Part shown: positions 17,309 to 26,260 of the stretch, piece after piece | Layout of the letters: every line of letters starts with the position of its first letter | Position numbering within the stretch: position 1 is the stretch's first letter | DNA from: an uncultured Pelagibacteraceae bacterium | Lineage (GTDB): Bacteria > Pseudomonadota > Alphaproteobacteria > Pelagibacterales > Pelagibacteraceae | Direction of reading: 5' to 3' | NCBI GenBank assembly: GCA_902580445.1 | Contig: CACHKQ010000005.1 | Coordinates: forward strand, 1-49,332 | DNA: 49,332 nucleotides | Made by a program: the position numbers and the translations under genes | The notes under the pieces: model-generated | The model's database searches: none | The model's input: only the letters and a program-made list of their open reading frames with translations | Told to the model about the DNA's origin: nothing

Positions 17309-17334
17309 ACACATTTGCATCGATAATAAAAAAA

Positions 17335-19878
17335 ATGAAAAAAATAGTCATTACTGGCGGTATTGGATATATCGGAACCGAAATATGCAAAATCTACTCC
17401 GGTGAAAGCTGGAACAATCAAATCACAGTAATCGATAACCGATTTATATCTGAGAGAGTGAATCAATTAAGAAAGTGGAATATGAACTTTGTTCACGCAG
17501 ATATTAGAAAAATAGATGAAGTTAAAAAGTATTTAAATGAAGCAGACATAGTCCACCATTTAGCGGGAGTTACTGATGTCCCCAGAACTGAATTAGAATT
17601 AAATGAAGAAAAAGATAAAGAGTTAAGAGATATTGCAGAAAAAGGAACAGAAGTTGTTTTATCAGAAACATCACAGAATTGTAAAATTATATTTCCATCG
17701 ACGCATGTTGTTTTTGAGGGAAAAAAAGATTTAGTAAAAGACATCAGGGAGGATTTTGAAAAATTACCAATATTACCATATGCAAAAAGTAAAGATAATA
17801 ATGAAGAACAAATAAAAAAATCTGGAAAAAATTATGTAATTCTAAGACTTGCCTCTGTGTATGGATATTCAAGTGACACTATGAGATTAAATATAATGCC
17901 AAATTTGTTTGCCAAGATTGCATCGCAAAATGGAATAATTAGACTTTTCGGTGGTGGAAAACAATTAAAAGCCCTTGTTCCATTAATTGATACTGCGAGA
18001 TGTTTTAAATTTATGGAAGAAAAAGACGAAATTCAGAAAGAAATTTTTAATGTTTCAAAAGATTCAATCACTGTCGAAGATGTAGCAAGCCTTTGTAAAA
18101 AAATAAATTCTAAATTAGAAATAATCAAAACGAATGATAAAATTCCAAATCCAGGTTATTCATTATCTAATCAGAAACTTTTAAAAACTGGTTTTAAATT
18201 TCTTTATTCTTTAGAAGAAAGCTTAAAAGAAATGATATTTAAGTGGTCAACACAAATTTTTACTAAAGATTTAGAGTACGTAAAAGACGGTGAAAATGAA
18301 TATATTGATCAAAGAGGCAAAATCAGCAATCACGAACTTACTGAACCAATAAACTTAATTGGTCTCATTCATTCAAAAAAAGGCACGATTAGAGCAAATC
18401 ACTATCATCCACAACAAGAACAAAAATGTTTGTTCACTAGCGGTCAAATTATTGAAGTCTTTCAGGATTTATTAAATCCAAATTCGCCAAAAATTACACA
18501 AGTTGTTAATGAGGGACAATTATCTGTAATAAAACCAAATGTTGCCCACACTATGGTATTTTCAAAAGATACTACTTTTTTAAATTTAGTTAGGGGTGAA
18601 AGGGATCATGATAATTATGGTATTACTCATACAATAAAACATAACATTGTTAGTGAAAAAGAAAAAAAATTATTATTAGATAGCTATAAATTCAGTTGCA
18701 GATGCTGTGGAGAGACCAAGTTAAAAAGAGTTGTGTCACTAGGTTATCAACCTCTAGCGAATAATTTACTTAATAATAAAAATGAAGAATGTGAATTATA
18801 CCCTTTAGAATTAAATTATTGTCCAAATTGCCATAACTGCCAATTATCAGTTTCTGTTGATCCAAAAAAGATGTTTTCTAATTATTTGTATACCTCATCC
18901 ACATCTCAATCATTCAGAAAACATTTCGAGGATGCAGCAAAACATTACGTAAAAGAGTTTAAATTATCACCAAAAAAGTCTTATATAATCGATATTGGTA
19001 GTAACGATGGTGTAGCTCTTAAACCATTTAAAGATTTAGGTTTTAAAAAAATTCTGGGCGTTGAGCCTGCCAAAAATCTATCAAAACTTGCAAATAAAAA
19101 TGGAATTAAAACAGTAAACTGTTTTTTAAGTCTAAAAAATTTAAAAAAAATTAAAAAAAATGCCGATATTATTCTAGCATCAAATGTATTTGCCCATTCA
19201 GATAATTTAAAAGAAATGGCCGATTGTATGCTCAAACTTTTGAGTAACAAAGGAAATATAGTAATCGAAGTTCAGTACTTATTAAATACACTACAGGATC
19301 TTACATTTGATAACATTTATCATGAACACTACAATTATTGGTCACTTACTTCATTGGTTAACTTTTTCAATCAGTTTAAAGCAAAAATTGTTAAAGCCGA
19401 AAGAATAAATACGCATGGTGGATCTCTTAGAATTTTTATAAAAAAAGATAAAAAAGCAAAAATTGATAAGAGTGTAAGCAATCTATTAAAAGAAGAAGAA
19501 AAGTTTGGTTTAAAAAAATATAAAACTTATCAAGAGTTTGGCGAAAAGATTTATAAAATCAAAAACAACGTTAAAAAAAATATTGAAAAATTAAGGAACA
19601 ACAATAAGAGATTAATTGGCTATGGATCTCCAGCAAAAGCCACAACAGCACTTAATTTTTTTGGTGTTTCAGATGAAATAGATTTTATAGTTGAGGATAA
19701 TAAACTAAAACATGGAAAGTATATACCTGGCGTTAAAATTCCAATTGTTAGTAAAGATAAAGTATCTGATAATAACAGCACAGTTCTCGTATTAGCCTGG
19801 AACTTTTTTGAAGATATAAAAAATAATAATGATCAATTATCAAGTAACTTCGTAAGTATCAAAGATTTAGAGCAATAG
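17335..19878 (+). CDS. Fused sugar-nucleotide SDR, cupin and sugar C-methyltransferase
   Basis: An 847-residue three-part protein. Residues about 1-305 are an extended SDR sugar-nucleotide epimerase/dehydratase: GGIGYIG at 8-14 binds NAD and Tyr149-x3-Lys153 is the catalytic pair. Residues about 320-430 form a cupin with NHYHP (His356, His358), Glu362 and His405. Residues about 450-847 resemble TylCIII/NovU-type sugar C-methyltransferases: zinc cysteines near 455, 458, 496 and 499, SAM motif DIGSNDG at 553-559, YHEH at 662-665 and the C-terminal GYGSPAK near 763. The product is probably a branched, C-methylated deoxysugar for a surface glycan. It is a single open frame with no frameshift, convergent with the next gene two bases away. 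Confidence 0.88.
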   Translation: MKKIVITGGIGYIGTEICKIYSGESWNNQITVIDNRFISERVNQLRKWNMNFVHADIRKIDEVKKYLNEADIVHHLAGVTDVPRTELELNEEKDKELRDIAEKGTEVVLSETSQNCKIIFPSTHVVFEGKKDLVKDIREDFEKLPILPYAKSKDNNEEQIKKSGKNYVILRLASVYGYSSDTMRLNIMPNLFAKIASQNGIIRLFGGGKQLKALVPLIDTARCFKFMEEKDEIQKEIFNVSKDSITVEDVASLCKKINSKLEIIKTNDKIPNPGYSLSNQKLLKTGFKFLYSLEESLKEMIFKWSTQIFTKDLEYVKDGENEYIDQRGKISNHELTEPINLIGLIHSKKGTIRANHYHPQQEQKCLFTSGQIIEVFQDLLNPNSPKITQVVNEGQLSVIKPNVAHTMVFSKDTTFLNLVRGERDHDNYGITHTIKHNIVSEKEKKLLLDSYKFSCRCCGETKLKRVVSLGYQPLANNLLNNKNEECELYPLELNYCPNCHNCQLSVSVDPKKMFSNYLYTSSTSQSFRKHFEDAAKHYVKEFKLSPKKSYIIDIGSNDGVALKPFKDLGFKKILGVEPAKNLSKLANKNGIKTVNCFLSLKNLKKIKKNADIILASNVFAHSDNLKEMADCMLKLLSNKGNIVIEVQYLLNTLQDLTFDNIYHEHYNYWSLTSLVNFFNQFKAKIVKAERINTHGGSLRIFIKKDKKAKIDKSVSNLLKEEEKFGLKKYKTYQEFGEKIYKIKNNVKKNIEKLRNNNKRLIGYGSPAKATTALNFFGVSDEIDFIVEDNKLKHGKYIPGVKIPIVSKDKVSDNNSTVLVLAWNFFEDIKNNNDQLSSNFVSIKDLEQ

Positions 19879-19880
19879 CT

Positions 19881-20087
19881 TTACTTTTTAAGAAATTTTT
19901 CCGCTTCTAATATAATTTTTTCTGTGTCCAAAGGAATATCATCTTTATTTTTTTTAGTTTTAACTTCATCATTTAATATCAACACTTTACTTTCTTTATT
20001 ATTAAAATTTTTTTTTATTGATATTTTTTTTTTTAAAATTTCATCTACAGCTACCAATATATCTTGAATTTCAAATTTATTATTCAT
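19881..20087 (-). CDS. Small unknown protein overlapping acetoacetyl-CoA synthetase
   Basis: A 68-residue lysine-rich, charged protein. Its start overlaps the end of the acetoacetyl-CoA synthetase gene by eight bases, so translation is probably coupled. There are two likely helices, one N-terminal (FEIQDILVAVDEILKK) and one C-terminal (DTEKIILEAEKFLKK), joined by a polar linker. There is no signal peptide, membrane segment or cysteine. I do not recognise the family. It ends two bases from the convergent fusion gene, leaving no room for a separate terminator. Confidence 0.6.
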   Translation of the reverse strand: MNNKFEIQDILVAVDEILKKKISIKKNFNNKESKVLILNDEVKTKKNKDDIPLDTEKIILEAEKFLKK

Positions 20088-22044
20088 TTAACAAATTACT
20101 TTTATAAAGTTTTTTAAAGAAATTAATACTTCCAGGGTTTGCAAGTGCTTGTAAATTTTCAATTTTATTTCCATGAATAGCTTTTTTTACAGCCAACTCA
20201 ACAATTTTACCACTTTTTGTTCTTGGTATTTCATCAATCTTAATTACTTTATGAGGTACGTGTTTTGGAGAACAATCTTTTTTAATTTTTTTCTTAATGA
20301 AATTTATGTCTGAATCGCTCAATTTATTTTTATTATTCATTACAACAAAAAGTAAAATTTTAACATCACCATCTTTTTCCTGCCCGACTACAAGACTCTC
20401 ACGAATAAAATTAATTTTTTCTACCTGTCTGTATATTTCAGCCGTTCCTATTCTTACTCCACCAGGGTTTAATGTAGCATCTGACCTTCCATAAATTATA
20501 AAACCTCCATTTTTGGTCTTTTGAATGAAGTCTCCATGGTGCCAAATATTTTTATATTTTGTAAAATATGCATTTTCAAACTTTTTATTTTTCGGGTCGT
20601 TCCAAAACTTAATTGGCATTGTTGGAAATGGTTTTTTTATTACCAATTCTCCTTTTTTGTTTTTTGAAACCTTTTTTCCGTTTTCATCAAAAATATCCAC
20701 ATCGATTCCTAAACTTTCACCCTGAATTTCACCGGCATACACTTTTGAAAAAATATTTCCAAGAACTAAACATCCAACAACGTCTGTACCACCACTTATA
20801 GATGTTAAATGAACATCTTTTTTAATGTTTTTATAAACATACTCAAAACACTCTTTAACAAGTGGTGAGCCTGTTGAAGCTATAATTTTTAACTCAGGTA
20901 ATTTTAATTTATTAAAATTAAAATTTTCTTTTTTTAGAAAATCAATATATTTAGCGCTGACCCCAAATAAATTAATATTTTCTCTGGAGCAAAACTTTAT
21001 TAAAGAGTCCTTGTAGGGATAAGTTGGTGATCCGTCGTATAAAAATAGACTTGATCCAGACGAAAGTGCTCCCACCAACCAATTCCACATCATCCAGCCA
21101 GTAGTCGTATAATAAAAAACTTTAAAGTTATTTTTAATATTACAGTGTAAGGAGAACTCTTTATTATGCTCAATAAGGACATTCCCAGCGCCATGAGTAA
21201 TGCATTTGGGCGCTCCAGTAGTTCCACTTGAGTACAAGATATAAAGCGGATGGTTAAAATCAAATTTTTTAAAAGTATTATCAATTGGAGAACTTTTAAT
21301 AATACTATAAAAATCAATATACTTAGGATTTATTTTTTTTGTAAATTTATCTGAGTATGGAAAAACTATAATCTTTCGTATAGATTTAATTTTTTTTAAA
21401 ATATTTGGTATTTTTTCAATTATATTAATCTTTTTTCCATTATAAAAATAATAATCACAAGTAATCAAAACTTTGGGTTTTATTTGATTAAATCTATCAA
21501 TAACACCGTCAGTTCCAAAATCAGGAGAGCAAGAAGACCAAACCAATCCATTTTTAGAAGAAGCTAAAAAAGAAATGATAGCTTCTATTGTATTAGGGGC
21601 ATACGCTGCAACTCTTTCTTTCTCCTTTAATCCAATTCTATTAAAATAAGCTGATAACTTACAAACGTTCTTAAACAAATCATTCCACTTAATATTTTTT
21701 TTAATACCAGACTCAGAAAAAAAATTTAAAGCTATTTCGCTGTTTCTTTTAGACAAAAGATTTTCAGCATAATTTAATTTAGAATCTGGAAAAAAATTAT
21801 TTTTATAAAATATTTTATTTTTTTTGATGATTTTTTTTCCTTTAATTCCCTTTATTTTAGTAAAGTTCCAAACTTCTGACCAGAAAACCTCAGGTTTTCT
21901 TACAGACCATTTCCATAGATCATTAAAATTTTCATTTTTTTTGTATAGTTTTTTTTTATTTAATATTTTACAAAAATTATAAAGATTTGACTTTTTTCTT
22001 AGAGCTTCATTTGCTACCCATAATGAAGGCTGTTTATTTTTCAT
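20080..22044 (-). CDS. Acetoacetyl-CoA synthetase (acetoacetate-CoA ligase)
   Basis: A 654-residue adenylate-forming enzyme that activates acetoacetate to acetoacetyl-CoA with ATP. The acyl-adenylate synthetase motifs are present: the P-loop YSSGTTGAPK, SISGGTD, the GRSDATLNPGG hinge region and the C-terminal catalytic lysine in PRTKSGKIVE. The N-terminal extension (SLWVANE, then FWSEVWNF) and overall length fit the acetoacetyl-CoA rather than acetyl-CoA synthetase branch. The protein is exceptionally lysine- and asparagine-rich. Neighbours do not show whether it serves ketone-body use, isoprenoids or polyhydroxybutyrate turnover. Confidence 0.9.
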   Translation of the reverse strand: MKNKQPSLWVANEALRKKSNLYNFCKILNKKKLYKKNENFNDLWKWSVRKPEVFWSEVWNFTKIKGIKGKKIIKKNKIFYKNNFFPDSKLNYAENLLSKRNSEIALNFFSESGIKKNIKWNDLFKNVCKLSAYFNRIGLKEKERVAAYAPNTIEAIISFLASSKNGLVWSSCSPDFGTDGVIDRFNQIKPKVLITCDYYFYNGKKINIIEKIPNILKKIKSIRKIIVFPYSDKFTKKINPKYIDFYSIIKSSPIDNTFKKFDFNHPLYILYSSGTTGAPKCITHGAGNVLIEHNKEFSLHCNIKNNFKVFYYTTTGWMMWNWLVGALSSGSSLFLYDGSPTYPYKDSLIKFCSRENINLFGVSAKYIDFLKKENFNFNKLKLPELKIIASTGSPLVKECFEYVYKNIKKDVHLTSISGGTDVVGCLVLGNIFSKVYAGEIQGESLGIDVDIFDENGKKVSKNKKGELVIKKPFPTMPIKFWNDPKNKKFENAYFTKYKNIWHHGDFIQKTKNGGFIIYGRSDATLNPGGVRIGTAEIYRQVEKINFIRESLVVGQEKDGDVKILLFVVMNNKNKLSDSDINFIKKKIKKDCSPKHVPHKVIKIDEIPRTKSGKIVELAVKKAIHGNKIENLQALANPGSINFFKKLYKSNLLNE

Positions 22045-22049
22045 TAAAC

Positions 22050-22583
22050 TTACCTAAAAAAATCTAAAATGAGTATTTTAAATATTTCTAAAGACTCAAA
22101 AAAATGATCGATATAAGGTTCAAGAACAGGAAACTTTCTACCAATTCTGCTTCTCTCAAAGTTTAGAATTCCTATAAAAAAAATTGATAAAATTGAATAG
22201 GTGATAATATAGTTGAAAAAACCAAATCCTGGTTTTTCGATAGTTTTTGATTTCGGTTGTTTCTGAATTTTTGTTGTTGTTTTTACCTTTTTGACTTTAC
22301 TAGTAAGCCCTTTATCTACAGCATATTTCTCAATTGAGGTCCCCCATTTTTCTTGCATATATTCTTTAGAATAAGGTACAGGACCCTTGCGTTTTTGAGT
22401 TTTTTTCTTAGGAGCTGCTTTGGTAACTATTGGTGGTGTTTTAACAATTTCTGGAGTTTGCTTTAATGGATATTGTGTCCATTTTTTTTCACAAAAGCCG
22501 CACTGGACCAATCTACCAGTTGCTGGTATTGAACCATCTGGGAGATTAAATTTCTTTTCACCACAAACGCAAGTTATAATCAT
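22050..22583 (-). CDS. Zinc-ribbon protein with one membrane helix
   Basis: A 177-residue protein with an N-terminal MJ0042-type zinc ribbon: cysteines in ITCVCGEKKF and in QCGFCEKKW, with the usual PDGSIPATGRLVQC between. A long lysine- and proline-rich linker (about 45-120) is followed by one membrane segment (YIITYSILSIFFIGILNF) and an amphipathic C-terminal end. Proteins with this layout are common in alphaproteobacteria but their function is unknown. It lies five bases upstream of the acetoacetyl-CoA synthetase on the same strand, perhaps only by compaction. Confidence 0.8.
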   Translation of the reverse strand: MIITCVCGEKKFNLPDGSIPATGRLVQCGFCEKKWTQYPLKQTPEIVKTPPIVTKAAPKKKTQKRKGPVPYSKEYMQEKWGTSIEKYAVDKGLTSKVKKVKTTTKIQKQPKSKTIEKPGFGFFNYIITYSILSIFFIGILNFERSRIGRKFPVLEPYIDHFFESLEIFKILILDFFR

Positions 22584-22684
22584 ATAATTGAATAATACTG
22601 CTATTTATAAAAATTACACTAGAAATTAAATACTTTTTTACTTTACAAATTTAATGTTGTATATCTCGGATCGACTGATTAATG

Positions 22685-22760
22685 GGGCGGTTAGCTCAGT
22701 TGGTAGAGCATCTCGTTTACACCGAGAGGGTCATAGGTTCGAGTCCTTTACCGCCCACCA
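22685..22760 (+). tRNA. tRNA-Val (anticodon UAC)
   Basis: A 76-base tRNA with the acceptor stem GGGCGGT/ACCGCCC, A73 and an encoded CCA. The anticodon stem TCTCG/CGAGA encloses TTTACAC, giving anticodon TAC at 22718-22720. The D-arm (AGCTCAGTTGGTAGAGC) and T-arm (GTTCGAGTC) are standard. It lies two bases before tRNA-Asp and they are surely co-transcribed. TATATC at 22660-22665 may be the -10 box. Confidence 0.97.
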
Positions 22761-22762
22761 GT

Positions 22763-22840
22763 GGGGGTGTAGCTCAGTTTGGTTAGAGCGCCTGCCTGTC
22801 ACGCAGGAGGTCGCGGGTTCGAGTCCCGTCACTCCCGCCA
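22763..22840 (+). tRNA. tRNA-Asp (anticodon GUC)
   Basis: A 78-base tRNA with the acceptor stem GGGGGTG/CACTCCC (one G-U pair), G73 and an encoded CCA. The anticodon stem CCTGC/GCAGG encloses CTGTCAC, giving anticodon GTC at 22798-22800. D- and T-arms are standard. It follows tRNA-Val directly; the tRNA-Val/tRNA-Asp pair is a common alphaproteobacterial arrangement. Confidence 0.97.
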
Positions 22841-22918
22841 CTATTGATAATCGTTTTCAGTTAAATAATTGATAAATGTGAATATCTGTCACTGTACACT
22901 TTTGATTAAGTTGATATA

Positions 22919-22924
22919 TATAAT
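22919..22924 (+). promoter_or_regulatory. Candidate -10 box of the nuo operon
   Basis: TATAAT lies 60 bases upstream of nuoA, in the only gap before the complex I operon (22841-22984). A strong -35 box is not visible at 17 bases upstream (the bases there read ACACTT). Transcription would start near 22931, giving a leader of about 55 bases that contains the hairpin at 22948-22968. Confidence 0.4.
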
Positions 22925-22947
22925 CCTATAAAGATTAATATAAGAAT

Positions 22948-22968
22948 CCCCAAACTAAGGTATTGGGG
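22948..22968 (+). other. GC-rich hairpin in the nuoA leader
   Basis: CCCCAA (22948-22953) pairs with TTGGGG (22963-22968) around a nine-base loop. Four consecutive G-C pairs are striking in this AT-rich intergenic sequence. It lies about 16 bases before the nuoA start, with no T tract after it, so it looks like a leader structure rather than a terminator. A regulatory role is speculation. Confidence 0.4.
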
Positions 22969-22984
22969 TAGATATTGATAAAAA

Positions 22985-23353
22985 ATGCTATTTGAATTTT
23001 TAACAGATTACTTATCTATAATAATATTCGTATTTATTGCTTTAGCTTTAAGCATCGGCTTTATTGCTATTAATTACGCGGCATCTCCAAAAAATCCAGA
23101 TCCAGAAAAGCTATCAGCTTACGAGTGCGGGTTTAGTCCCTTCAGCGACTCGAGAATTAAGTTTGATGTCAGGTTCTATTTAGTTGCAATTTTGTTCATT
23201 ATTTTTGACTTAGAAATTGCTTTTCTATTTCCATGGGCCGTTTCTTTGGGGAACATTGGTTTACTTGGATTTTATTCCATGATGGCATTTTTATTTATAC
23301 TTACAGTTGGATTTATTTATGAGTGGAAGAAAGGGGCATTAGAATGGGAATAA
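22985..23353 (+). CDS. nuoA: NADH-quinone oxidoreductase subunit A
   Basis: A 122-residue complex I membrane subunit with three predicted helices. The conserved loop between the first two helices carries YECGF (the redox-sensitive cysteine of the ND3 loop) followed by [24 protein letters not shown], a hallmark of NuoA/ND3. It is the first gene of the nuo operon. Its last ten bases overlap nuoB, whose ribosome-binding site therefore lies inside nuoA. Confidence 0.97.
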   Translation: MLFEFLTDYLSIIIFVFIALALSIGFIAINYAASPKNPDPEKLSAYECGFSPFSDSRIKFDVRFYLVAILFIIFDLEIAFLFPWAVSLGNIGLLGFYSMMAFLFILTVGFIYEWKKGALEWE

Positions 23354-23880
23354 ATTTATTTAATCAAAAGAGTAGACAAGACAGTATTCCTGACGAGTTT
23401 AAGGAAATTGCAAAAGATTTTAGCGAAAAAGGTTTTATAACGACCTCATCAGAAAATTTAATAAATTGGGCTAGAACAGGATCACTTCATTGGATGACTT
23501 TCGGTTTAGCTTGTTGCGCCGTTGAAATGATGCAGACATCGATGCCAAGATACGATTTAGAAAGATTTGGAGCAGCTCCACGAGCTTCCCCAAGGCAATC
23601 AGATGTTATGATTGTTGCAGGTACGCTAACAAATAAAATGGCAGCACCATTAAGAAAAGTTTATGACCAAATGCCCGAACCTAGATATGTCATATCTATG
23701 GGTAGTTGTGCTAATGGTGGTGGCTATTACCATTACTCATATTCAGTAGTGAGAGGATGTGATCGAATTGTTCCAGTTGATATTTACGTTCCCGGATGTC
23801 CACCCTCTGCCGAAGCTTTGTTGTACGGAATTCTTCAACTACAAAAAAAAATAAGAAGAGAAGGCACTCAAAAGAGATAA
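23344..23880 (+). CDS. nuoB: NADH-quinone oxidoreductase subunit B
   Basis: A 178-residue peripheral-arm subunit that holds Fe-S cluster N2, the last in the chain to quinone. Cluster cysteines are in [17 protein letters not shown] and [10 protein letters not shown] place the start at the ATG at 23344, preceded by an AAAGGGG ribosome-binding site; an in-frame ATG seven codons earlier (23323) is possible but lies deeper in nuoA. The Fe-S cluster would be supplied by the SUF system encoded at the beginning of the window. Confidence 0.96.
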   Translation: MGINLFNQKSRQDSIPDEFKEIAKDFSEKGFITTSSENLINWARTGSLHWMTFGLACCAVEMMQTSMPRYDLERFGAAPRASPRQSDVMIVAGTLTNKMAAPLRKVYDQMPEPRYVISMGSCANGGGYYHYSYSVVRGCDRIVPVDIYVPGCPPSAEALLYGILQLQKKIRREGTQKR

Positions 23881-23887
23881 ATTCACA

Positions 23888-24487
23888 ATGAATCTTGCCG
23901 AACTAAACAATTTGCTAAACTCAGAACTGACTTCCAAAATAAAAGAGTCAAAGATAGAAAACGGCGAACTTTTAATTAACGTGGAGCTCGCAAACATCTA
24001 TTCGACAATGTTATTTTTAAAAACTGATAGTAAATGTAAATTTAGACAGTTGATTGATATTTTAGCTGTAGATTTTCCAGGTGAGGAAGACAGATTTAAA
24101 ATATATTATCTTTTATTAAGTCATGAAAATAACATAAGAATAAAAATTGTTAGCCAAATTCAAATTGATAGCAAAGTTCCCTCAATTACTAAAATTTATC
24201 CATCTGCAAATTGGATGGAAAGAGAGGTTTTTGACATGTACGGTATTAAATTTAAAAATCATCCAGATCTAAGGAGAATTTTAACAGATTACAATTTTAA
24301 AGGCTTTCCATTAAGGAAAGATTTCCCACTGACAGGCTTTAATGAGGTCAGATATAGCGAAAAAGATAAAAAAGTTATTTATGAACCGGTAAAGCTTGAA
24401 CAAAACTATAGAAATTTCGATTTCAGCAGCCCTTGGGAAGGAACCAAATACATTAAAGAGGTGAAAGAAAAAGTTAAAAATGACTAA
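23888..24487 (+). CDS. nuoC: NADH-quinone oxidoreductase subunit C
   Basis: A 199-residue hydrophilic 30-kDa-type subunit of the complex I peripheral arm, without cofactor. The family signature is visible in [28 protein letters not shown] and the following [10 protein letters not shown]. It is separate from nuoD, unlike the fused NuoCD of enterobacteria, which is the alphaproteobacterial and mitochondrial-like arrangement. The end overlaps nuoD by eight bases. Confidence 0.97.
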   Translation: MNLAELNNLLNSELTSKIKESKIENGELLINVELANIYSTMLFLKTDSKCKFRQLIDILAVDFPGEEDRFKIYYLLLSHENNIRIKIVSQIQIDSKVPSITKIYPSANWMEREVFDMYGIKFKNHPDLRRILTDYNFKGFPLRKDFPLTGFNEVRYSEKDKKVIYEPVKLEQNYRNFDFSSPWEGTKYIKEVKEKVKND

Positions 24488-25655
24488 ACAAAAAAAAACA
24501 ATGAATTTAAATTTTGGTCCACAGCATCCTGCCGCTCACGGGGTTCTTAGACTAATACTTGAACTTGATGGTGAGGTTGTTGAAAAAGTTGATCCACATA
24601 TAGGATTGTTACATAGAGGTACAGAAAAATTAATCGAACATAAAACATATACTCAAGCTTTACCATATTTTGATAGATTAGATTATGTGGCACCAATGAA
24701 CCAAGAACATGCATTCGCATTAGCAACTGAAAAGTTATTAAAAATAGAAGTTCCAATTAGAGCTCAGTATCTAAGAGTAATATTTTGCGAAATTGGAAGA
24801 ATTTTAAGTCACCTGCTAAATATTACTACTCAAGCCTTAGACGTAGGAGCTCTCACTCCATCACTGTGGGGTTTTGAGGAAAGAGAAACGCTTATGACTT
24901 TTTACGAAAGAGCGTCAGGTTCTAGATTGCATGCTAATTATTTTAGAACAGGTGGGGTTCATCAAGATATTACAAACGATCTTTTAAATGACATAGGTAA
25001 ATTCTCTGAGAAATTCCCTAAAGTAATAGATGATCTTGAAAATCTACTTACAGACAATAGAATTTTTAAACAAAGAAACGTCGATATTGGAATTGTAACA
25101 AAAGAAGATGCTCTATCTCATAGTTTTTCAGGGGTTATGTTGAGAGGATCTGGAGTAGCTTGGGATTTAAGAAAATCTCAACCTTACGAGTGTTATAAAA
25201 ATTTAGATTTTAAAATACCCATAGGAAACAATGGAGATTGTTATGACAGGTATTTATGCAGAATTGAAGAAATGCGCGAGAGTGTAAAAATTATCAAACA
25301 ATGTTTAAAACAAATACCAAAAGGTCCAATTAAAACAATAGATGGAAAAATTTCGCCGCCAAAAAAAGAAGAATTAAAAGAGTCAATGGAAGCTCTTATT
25401 CATCATTTTAAATTATTTACTGAGGGATACAGGGTTCCCAAAGGAGAGGTGTATAGTTCTGTGGAGGCTCCAAAAGGAGAATTTGGTGTTTATTTAATAT
25501 CAGATGGATCAAACAAACCTTATAGATGTAAAATACGAGCCCCAGGATTCTCACATCTACAAGCAATAGATTATTTAACTAAAGGACATATGTTGGCGGA
25601 CGTGCCTGCAGTTTTAGGATCTTTAGATATAGTTTTTGGCGAGGTAGATAGATGA
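24480..25655 (+). CDS. nuoD: NADH-quinone oxidoreductase subunit D
   Basis: A 391-residue 49-kDa-type subunit that forms the quinone-binding cavity with NuoB and NuoH. Signatures include [14 protein letters not shown] at the N-terminus (quinone-site histidine region), [12 protein letters not shown], the [11 protein letters not shown] segment and the C-terminal ending DIVFGEVDR, the normal family terminus. The start overlaps nuoC by eight bases and the stop overlaps nuoE by four. Confidence 0.98.
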   Translation: MTKQKKTMNLNFGPQHPAAHGVLRLILELDGEVVEKVDPHIGLLHRGTEKLIEHKTYTQALPYFDRLDYVAPMNQEHAFALATEKLLKIEVPIRAQYLRVIFCEIGRILSHLLNITTQALDVGALTPSLWGFEERETLMTFYERASGSRLHANYFRTGGVHQDITNDLLNDIGKFSEKFPKVIDDLENLLTDNRIFKQRNVDIGIVTKEDALSHSFSGVMLRGSGVAWDLRKSQPYECYKNLDFKIPIGNNGDCYDRYLCRIEEMRESVKIIKQCLKQIPKGPIKTIDGKISPPKKEELKESMEALIHHFKLFTEGYRVPKGEVYSSVEAPKGEFGVYLISDGSNKPYRCKIRAPGFSHLQAIDYLTKGHMLADVPAVLGSLDIVFGEVDR

Positions 25656-26260
25656 GTGTAAAAAAAGTATACGACAAGCAACCTGATACGTTTGAGTTTA
25701 CAAAAGAAAATTTGGTTTTAGCTGAAAATATTTTAAATAAATATCCTAAAGAAAGAAAAAAAAGTGCTGTTATGCCTCTACTTTATTTAGCTCAAAATCA
25801 AAACGATAATTGGATACCTTTGGCAGCACTAAAGTACATAGGTAAATTTTTATCTATGCCATATATAAATGTTTATGAAATAGCGACGTTTTATTCAATG
25901 TATAATCTAAGCCCAGTAGGTAAATATTTTGTTCAAGTTTGTACAACAACACCGTGCCTATTAAGAGGTGCAAATGAAATTGTTAAGGCCTGTCAAAAAA
26001 AAATATCGAAAAATGAAAATACAATTTCTGAAAATGGCATGTGTTCTTGGACCGAAGTTGAGTGTTTAGGAGCTTGTGTTAATGCACCAATGATGCAGGT
26101 AAATAGAGATTACTATGAAGATTTAAGCAAAAATAATATAGAAAAAATACTCGACTCATTTATGCAAGACGACCCTATAAAACCTGGCTCGTTTAGAAAT
26201 AGAAAAAATAGCGCTCCTGAAAACAATAAAATTAATGGGAATGGAATAAATAATGCTTAA
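25652..26260 (+). CDS. nuoE: NADH-quinone oxidoreductase subunit E
   Basis: A 202-residue 24-kDa-type subunit with a thioredoxin-like [2Fe-2S] domain (cluster N1a). The four cluster cysteines are in CTTTPC and in ECLGAC. The helical N-terminal part ([12 protein letters not shown]) is typical. The last 30 or so residues are a polar asparagine-rich tail. It overlaps nuoD by four and nuoF by eight bases and forms the NADH-oxidising module with NuoF and NuoG. Confidence 0.96.
   Translation: MSVKKVYDKQPDTFEFTKENLVLAENILNKYPKERKKSAVMPLLYLAQNQNDNWIPLAALKYIGKFLSMPYINVYEIATFYSMYNLSPVGKYFVQVCTTTPCLLRGANEIVKACQKKISKNENTISENGMCSWTEVECLGACVNAPMMQVNRDYYEDLSKNNIEKILDSFMQDDPIKPGSFRNRKNSAPENNKINGNGINNA

Noticed and set aside
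17335-19878. The 847-residue protein as separate genes wrongly joined
   Set aside because: The reading frame is open without a stop across both domain junctions, and no ribosome-binding site with start codon stands out at either junction.
22654-22872. Open frame of 72 codons across the tRNA-Val/tRNA-Asp pair
   Set aside because: It is read straight through both tRNA genes, including their conserved arms, and has no recognisable protein features.
23323-23343. Start of nuoB seven codons upstream
   Set aside because: The ATG at 23344 has a good AAAGGGG ribosome-binding site; the upstream ATG lies further inside nuoA and adds residues not typical of NuoB.
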